In this document: piece by piece, positions 51,351-55,553 of the stretch | How the letters are laid out: every line of letters begins with the position of its first letter | Numbering within the stretch: position 1 is the stretch's first letter | NCBI GenBank assembly: GCA_045598705.1 | Contig: JAZLMM010000004.1 | Span: forward strand, 1-55,553 | Source of the DNA: Scatonaster sp045598705 | Lineage (GTDB): Bacteria > Bacillota > Clostridia > Saccharofermentanales > Saccharofermentanaceae | Direction: 5' to 3' | Length of the DNA stretch: 55,553 nucleotides | Notes under the pieces: model-generated | The model's input: the letters and a program-made list of their open reading frames with translations, nothing else | Databases searched by the model: none | Told to the model about the DNA's origin: nothing | Position numbers and translations under genes: made by a program

Positions 51351-52262
51351 ATGGATTTCATTCTGACGACAAATGCACTTACTAAACAGTATGGTTCATA
51401 TAAGGCTTGTAACGAAGTTTCAATTCACGTAGAACGTGGGGATATCTATGGCCTGATTGGAAGAAACGGAGCCGGTAAAACCACGCTTATGAAGATGATT
51501 GGTGGCTTGGCTCACCCAACTTCCGGATCTTTTGAGGTTCGTGGAAAGAACGGTGAAACGACCGCACAGATGCTTCCCAAGATTGGTATTCTAATTGAAG
51601 CTCCTGGCCTATATCCGAATATGACCGCTTTCCAGAACTTGAAGACGAAGGCGATTGCACTGGGCATCAAAGACGATGAGTTCCTCACAGGTCTTCTCAA
51701 GGAAGTTGGTCTTGAGAATACTGCAAAGAAGAAGGCAAAGCAGTTCTCGCTTGGCATGAAGCAGAGACTGGGTATTGCGATGGCACTTGTCAGCCAGCCG
51801 GAATTACTGATCCTAGATGAGCCAATCAACGGCCTTGATCCGCAGGGTATTGCGGAGATGAGACAGATTCTTCACCATCTTAGTGTAGATCGTGGCATTA
51901 CGATTCTGATTTCCAGCCATATTCTGGACGAGTTGAGTAAAGTTGCTACAAGATATGGCATCATTCACGAAGGACGACTTCTTGAAGAATCCAGCAAGGA
52001 CGAGTTGCTCAGTCGTTGTAATGAGAGACTGGAACTTCGTACCAGCGACATGACCCGTACGCTCGATATCCTTCACACGATGGGCTTCTCTAAGTTGGAA
52101 GTAGCAGACGATAGAATCAAGATCTTCGAACGTCTCGACGAAGGTGGTGCAATCACCGTGGCACTTGCGAAAGAGAACATCATGACGAACGAGATTTCCC
52201 TAAAGAGTGAGGAACTGGAAGACTATTACTTCCAGCTGACAGGAGGACAGAAGAATGATTAA
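51351..52262 (+). CDS. ABC transporter ATP-binding protein 2 (BcrA type)
   Basis: The 303-residue ATPase is a close relative of ATPases 1 and 3: Walker A GLIGRNGAGKTTLMKMI, signature QFSLGMKQRLGIAMAL, Walker B LLILDEPINGLDPQGIAEM. GGAGGAGAG precedes the ATG. A 123-base gap separates it from permease 1, so it may have its own promoter. It overlaps permease 2 by 8 bases, the same arrangement as pair 1, indicating duplication of the ATPase-permease pair. Confidence 0.93.
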   Translation: MDFILTTNALTKQYGSYKACNEVSIHVERGDIYGLIGRNGAGKTTLMKMIGGLAHPTSGSFEVRGKNGETTAQMLPKIGILIEAPGLYPNMTAFQNLKTKAIALGIKDDEFLTGLLKEVGLENTAKKKAKQFSLGMKQRLGIAMALVSQPELLILDEPINGLDPQGIAEMRQILHHLSVDRGITILISSHILDELSKVATRYGIIHEGRLLEESSKDELLSRCNERLELRTSDMTRTLDILHTMGFSKLEVADDRIKIFERLDEGGAITVALAKENIMTNEISLKSEELEDYYFQLTGGQKND

Positions 52263-53052
52263 GTTAATTAAGATGAATCTATACCGCATGACGCATGCGG
52301 TCTCAACTTGGGTATTGATGGCCTGTATAATCGCTATGTCACTTTTTGCCTTTTCTATGAACAAACTGGTGATTGATGATCCATTCAATATGAATCTGAC
52401 GGATGGCATACAAGATGTACCGACTTATATGACTAGCATCGAGACGATCTCTTCTTACGTTCAGGTCGGAATGGTCATCATGTTGGTTGGTATCTTCGTC
52501 GTCATCTTTACCAATGCGGAACACAAATGCGGTTTCGACAAGAACATCGTCGGCATCACGAAGGGTAGAGCCAAGCAGACGATTGCCAGGTGGATCTCTT
52601 CCATTATTGGTGCAACAGCACTTACAGTAGTCGGACAAGTTTCCTACATTGGACTTTCTGCAGCATTTATGAATGACTTCCGTTGGGATAGTGCCAAAGA
52701 TTTCCTGTATGTATGTGCCGTGGCTTACCTAGGATTGGTTACATTCATGACACTCTTCTTCTTCTTTACGACACTGTTTAACAGTTCTACGGGCGGTATC
52801 GTGTCAGCATGCTTCATTTCAACCGGATTGTTAGCATTGATAGAGTCCTTGTTGGATAAAGTTGCAGATAAGATTTTCTCTTCCCCTGCATATGTACCGA
52901 GTGATTTCTTCCTCGACTCAGCGTTTATGTATCTGGATTTAAATTCGGTAGTCGTCAAAGGATGTACGTTCTTCCTTATTCTTTGTGCCGCATATATTGC
53001 TATCTCTCTTGGTGGCAGTGTGCTGCTTCAGCAGAAGAGAGACATTCGTTAA
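52255..53052 (+). CDS. ABC transporter permease 2
   Basis: The 265-residue, six-helix membrane protein starts KLIKMNLYRMTHAVSTW and has helices near 18-36, 68-88, 108-128, 145-170, 178-198 and 235-257. Its plan and N-terminal motif (short basic start, then one Arg-Met segment) match permease 1, though overall similarity is low by eye. It partners ATPase 2. A terminator follows. Confidence 0.88.
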   Translation: MIKLIKMNLYRMTHAVSTWVLMACIIAMSLFAFSMNKLVIDDPFNMNLTDGIQDVPTYMTSIETISSYVQVGMVIMLVGIFVVIFTNAEHKCGFDKNIVGITKGRAKQTIARWISSIIGATALTVVGQVSYIGLSAAFMNDFRWDSAKDFLYVCAVAYLGLVTFMTLFFFFTTLFNSSTGGIVSACFISTGLLALIESLLDKVADKIFSSPAYVPSDFFLDSAFMYLDLNSVVVKGCTFFLILCAAYIAISLGGSVLLQQKRDIR

Positions 53053-53093
53053 TTTGAAAGCCCCACTACATTCATAATACCCTCATACCTAGG

Positions 53094-53129
53094 AAATAGA
53101 ACACTTGCCAATTGGCCGTGTTCTATTTT
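53094..53129 (+). terminator. Intrinsic terminator after permease 2
   Basis: AAATAGAACAC (53094-53104) pairs perfectly with GTGTTCTATTT (53118-53128), loop of 13, followed by a short T stretch. The A-rich 5' side would also work on the minus strand. Confidence 0.75.
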
Positions 53130-53131
53130 CA

Positions 53132-53159
53132 TTGACGGGAGAAATAACATTACTATAAT
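53132..53159 (+). promoter_or_regulatory. SigA promoter for ATPase 3 and the kinase
   Basis: TTGACG (53132-53137) and TATAAT (53154-53159), spacing 16, immediately after the terminator. The third ATPase and the histidine kinase therefore form a separate transcript from the two full transporters. Confidence 0.75.
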
Positions 53160-53216
53160 GGAAGAGTAAGTATTAGCGGCTTATTTCGACCAGACGCACA
53201 ATTGGGAGGTACGAAA

Positions 53217-54122
53217 TTGGAATACATTTTACAGGCGGAAGGCATCAGCAAACAATACGGCAAGACGCTCGCACTGGATCATGTGACACTTCAATTGAGG
53301 AAGGGCGAGATTTATGGTCTGATTGGACGAAATGGTGCCGGTAAGACGACACTTCTGAAGATTCTGGCTGGACTTGCTAAGCCGACAGAGGGAACTTTCA
53401 GCATATTTGGAGAGCCGAAAGAAAAGACGAAGAAACTTCGGGATCGAATCGGTGTGCTCCTTGAGAACCCAGGTCTCTATCCGAATATGAGTGCGTATGA
53501 GAACATGAAACTCAAGGAATTGACGCTGGGTATGAACGATGATGCATATGTGCATCAACTGCTTCGTGAAGTAGGACTCGCCGATGTAGGGAAGATGGCA
53601 GTCAAGAAATACTCATTGGGTATGAAGCAACGACTCGGTATCGCGATGTCACTAGTGGGGCATCCAGATCTTCTGCTTCTGGATGAACCAATCAATGGCG
53701 TTGATCCCCAAGGAATTGTAGAGATTCGTGAACTGATTGAACGCTTAAGCCACGAATATAATGTCACGGTTGTTATTTCATCACATATTCTCGAAGAATT
53801 ATCGAAGATTGCGACATGCTTTGGTATTCTTCATCATGGACGACTGATCGATTCTTTCTCTCGCGAAGAACTGATGAGGCGTTGCAGTGAACGTATCGAG
53901 ATTCGAACCAGTGATCCGGTCAAAGCATGTATGGTGATCGAGAAGATGGGCATCACAGAATTCAAGATCATGGATGGATCGTTGATTCAAATCTTTGAAC
54001 GAATGGAAGACAGCGGTGAGATTGTGCTGGAACTTGCAAAAAATAACATCAAAACATTAAATATTCAGGTGAAGAACGAAGCACTGGAAGATTACTATCT
54101 ATCGTTGACGATGGAACGATAA
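53217..54122 (+). CDS. Orphan ABC transporter ATP-binding protein 3 (BcrA type)
   Basis: The start is TTG 53217 with GGGAGGT at 53203-53209. The protein then begins MEYILQAEGISK, matching the starts of ATPases 1 and 2. It has Walker A GLIGRNGAGKTTLLKIL, signature KYSLGMKQRLGIAMSL and Walker B LLLLDEPINGVDPQGIVEI. No permease is adjacent; the next gene is the sensor kinase 18 bases on. It could energise one of the two permeases, or act with the kinase in sensing (inference). Confidence 0.92.
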   Translation: MEYILQAEGISKQYGKTLALDHVTLQLRKGEIYGLIGRNGAGKTTLLKILAGLAKPTEGTFSIFGEPKEKTKKLRDRIGVLLENPGLYPNMSAYENMKLKELTLGMNDDAYVHQLLREVGLADVGKMAVKKYSLGMKQRLGIAMSLVGHPDLLLLDEPINGVDPQGIVEIRELIERLSHEYNVTVVISSHILEELSKIATCFGILHHGRLIDSFSREELMRRCSERIEIRTSDPVKACMVIEKMGITEFKIMDGSLIQIFERMEDSGEIVLELAKNNIKTLNIQVKNEALEDYYLSLTMER

Positions 54123-54139
54123 TCGTAAGGAGATAACAC

Positions 54140-55063
54140 ATGCTTTTCTGTACAATTGCAGTCACTATATTAGCATTGGCCCTTCTGGTGACGCTGATAT
54201 CATACCGCAAACAGATCCGGAAGAATTGTCAGCAACTTCAGGTCATGCAGGAACATGCTTCCAATCTTCGATTGACTTCAGATCTTCCTTTTGCGGAAAT
54301 CAATGATTTGGTCAGACGCATCAATGATATCTGTAACACCTATCGCGAAGAGAGTATAGCGGTGGAACGAAATGAGAACAATCTCAAGGAAGCAATTGCT
54401 AACCTGTCCCATGATATCCGTACGCCGCTGACTTCTTTGGACGGATATGTTCAATTGCTGGTCGGAGCAGATTCTCAAGAAGAGCGTGATCATTATCTGA
54501 CGATTATCCAGAACCGAATCACCAGCCTTAAAGAATTGTTGGAAGAACTTTTTACATATACAAAAATGCAGGACCAGCATTATGAGTTGGCTTGTGTCTC
54601 TATGGATGGTCGTCAATGCATCTGTGAGACGGTCCTCTCTTTCTACGATAGTTTTTCAGAACGTGGACTTCAGCCGGAGGTGGACTTCTGCGAAGAACGG
54701 CTTCCTATTTGGGGTAACGATGTGGCACTGAAACGAGTCGTTCAGAACCTCATCAAGAATGCGTTGGAACACGGAACAGATCGGCTTGGCCTGAAACTGG
54801 AGCAACAAGGTGATCAACTTCATTTTGTATGCTATAACGACAAGAAAGGTGAGGAAATCATCGATATCGACAAGATTTTCAATCGATTCTATAAAGGTGA
54901 TCGGGCGAGGACCTCTACATCCACAGGTTTGGGACTTTCAATCGCCAAAGGACTGATTGAACGCATGAAAGGTACGATCTCGGCATCTGTGGAAGATGGA
55001 CTCTTCAAAGTGGACGTCTTGATTCCGCTTTCCAAGGAGAAGAATAAAAAAGCGGAAAAATAA
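54140..55063 (+). CDS. Sensor histidine kinase
   Basis: The 307-residue kinase has a single N-terminal helix (about 2-20) and almost no extracellular domain. It then has a short linker, the phospho-acceptor His in NLSHDIRTPLTSLDGYVQLL near 95, an N box QNLIKNALEHG near 205, and the ATP-lid glycines of STSTGLGLSIAKGLI near 265. Such intramembrane-type kinases in BceS/CprK-like systems sense through the partner ABC transporter. It lies five transporter genes away from its probable response regulator. Confidence 0.92.
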   Translation: MLFCTIAVTILALALLVTLISYRKQIRKNCQQLQVMQEHASNLRLTSDLPFAEINDLVRRINDICNTYREESIAVERNENNLKEAIANLSHDIRTPLTSLDGYVQLLVGADSQEERDHYLTIIQNRITSLKELLEELFTYTKMQDQHYELACVSMDGRQCICETVLSFYDSFSERGLQPEVDFCEERLPIWGNDVALKRVVQNLIKNALEHGTDRLGLKLEQQGDQLHFVCYNDKKGEEIIDIDKIFNRFYKGDRARTSTSTGLGLSIAKGLIERMKGTISASVEDGLFKVDVLIPLSKEKNKKAEK

Positions 55064-55075
55064 CCCGAAATACCA

Positions 55076-55104
55076 TTGACAATTATTTATCTTGGTACTA
55101 AAAT
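55076..55104 (+). promoter_or_regulatory. SigA promoter of the tRNA-Arg gene
   Basis: Perfect TTGACA (55076-55081) and TAAAAT (55099-55104), spaced by 17 bases, about 29 bases before the tRNA. Confidence 0.85.
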
Positions 55105-55132
55105 ACATCATGCTGTCAAGCGAGATACATAT

Positions 55133-55209
55133 GCGCCCGTAGCTCAACTGGATAGAGTGTCTGACTACGGATCAGAAGGTTGTGGATTCGATCTCTGCCG
55201 GGCGCGCCA
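55133..55209 (+). tRNA. tRNA-Arg(ACG)
   Basis: The acceptor stem GCGCCCG/CGGGCGC, D arm AGCTCAACTGGATAGAGT, anticodon stem TCTGA/TCAGA around loop CTACGGA (anticodon ACG) and T-loop TTCGATC give a complete cloverleaf; CCA is encoded. A34 is the target of the TadA deaminase encoded at 16292-16798. Confidence 0.97.
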
Positions 55210-55215
55210 GATTAG

Positions 55216-55246
55216 AGGACTGTCTCAGAGATGAGACAGTCCTTTT
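55216..55246 (+). terminator. Terminator after tRNA-Arg
   Basis: AGGACTGTCTC (55216-55226) pairs perfectly with GAGACAGTCCT (55233-55243) over a 6-base loop, ending in TTTT. Confidence 0.9.
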
Positions 55247-55274
55247 GCCATATTTCGGACTGATTTGTTTTTTT

Positions 55275-55355
55275 ACGGTTCTTCACGTTTTCTTGGGAAA
55301 TGGAGATCTTTTTGTCAGGCAAGAAATGTTCATTGTTTCTTCCGGACAAGACCGT
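55275..55355 (+). repeat. Leader segment of the terminal repeat array
   Basis: This segment before the first palindrome is conserved, in reverse orientation, at window positions 63-143. It contains no open frame. It runs directly into the 62-63-bp palindrome array and, with it, defines the dispersed repeat. Confidence 0.85.
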
Positions 55356-55553
55356 TTCCGACTGGAATGAACAAATGTCGCTGTAGTCGGAACATCCAGG
55401 AGCATTTTTCACGCTGCTTTCCGACTGAAACTAGAAAACTTCATCCAGTCGGAAGGAATTCAACACTCGAAGCCCCCAGTTTCCGCCTGCAGGAAGAAAC
55501 CTCATTTCAGTCGGAAGGATTTGAACGCTTGGAGACTTCGGTTTCCGACTGTA
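55356..55553 (+). repeat. Palindrome array, 62-63-bp period
   Basis: Four units start at 55356, 55419, 55481 and 55543. Each is a 36-37-base inverted repeat with arms TTCCGACTG and CAGTCGGAA (small variants TTCCGCCTG, TAGTCGGAA) around an 18-19-base variable loop. Units are separated by ~26 variable bases. The array is cut by the window end in the fourth unit. The arms are conserved, while the loops and spacers differ between units. The first unit and first spacer recur exactly at the left window end. Confidence 0.88.

Noticed and set aside
55023..55057. TTCCGCTTT...AAAGCGGAA hairpin as a terminator of the kinase gene
   Set aside because: It is followed by A residues rather than T on the plus strand and lies inside the coding end; not a plus-strand terminator.
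55356..55553. CRISPR array
   Set aside because: The 36-37-base units share only their 9-base arms; their interiors differ, unlike true CRISPR repeats, and no cas gene is in the window.

Overview
The window looks like a chromosomal segment of a Gram-positive, anaerobic-type member of the Clostridia (Bacillota). The evidence is AddAB, a vegetative SigA, an S-box (SAM-I) leader on metK, Mini-RNase III, a Tad/Flp locus with an FHA-domain protein, an Rnf-like operon, BcrA-type ABC transporters with a two-component system, and strong AGGAGG-type ribosome binding sites. I cannot name the genus from sequence alone. Both ends fall inside the same ~143-bp repeat in opposite orientation, so this may be a whole contig broken at repeats.

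Layout. 1-1514: outer repeat copy, then decayed remnants including a 5'-truncated sugar-type solute-binding protein. 1678-4340: paired TIGR03960/TIGR03936 radical-SAM genes. 4440-9025: lipid cluster (MarR regulator, acyl carrier protein, DAG-kinase-type lipid kinase, acyltransferase, acyl-CoA ligase) with a palindromic operator candidate. 9063-16332: addB-addA. 16292-18883: tadA, a zinc-ribbon membrane protein, sigA. 18912-23551: a divergent Rnf-like operon (C, D, G, fused E-A, no B). 23574-26944: RNA methyltransferase, a DnaA-box cluster, proA, rpiB. 26962-33574: an internally deleted upp remnant and the F-type ATP synthase operon, in which the delta C-terminal domain is fused to alpha. 33583-38750 (minus): small Tad-like locus (TadZ-like, TadA ATPase, TadB-TadC fusion, Flp pilin, FHA protein). 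38808-42898: SAM-I riboswitch-metK, RecD-like helicase, comF. 42949-46594: structured RNA candidate, cysE, cysS, mrnC, rlmB. 46591-48680: lipoprotein and tyrosine-phosphatase-like protein. 48758-55063: response regulator, three ABC ATPases, two permeases, histidine kinase. 55133-55553: tRNA-Arg(ACG), terminator, and a 62-63-bp-periodic palindrome array.

The most interesting points are: (1) an Rnf-like complex that keeps the RnfC iron-sulfur motifs but, by my eye alignment, has lost RnfB, the membrane Fe-S cysteines of RnfA/E and the standard flavinylation motifs of RnfG/D; (2) an ATP synthase whose delta subunit survives only as a C-terminal domain on alpha; (3) three independent fusions of normally adjacent subunit genes (delta-alpha, RnfE-RnfA, TadB-TadC); (4) a 36-codon upp that keeps only the two ends of the protein; (5) the outward-pointing leader-plus-palindrome arrays at both ends; (6) five DnaA-box-like sites far from any visible dnaA. 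All assignments are by reading motifs and gene order; no database search or folding program was run.
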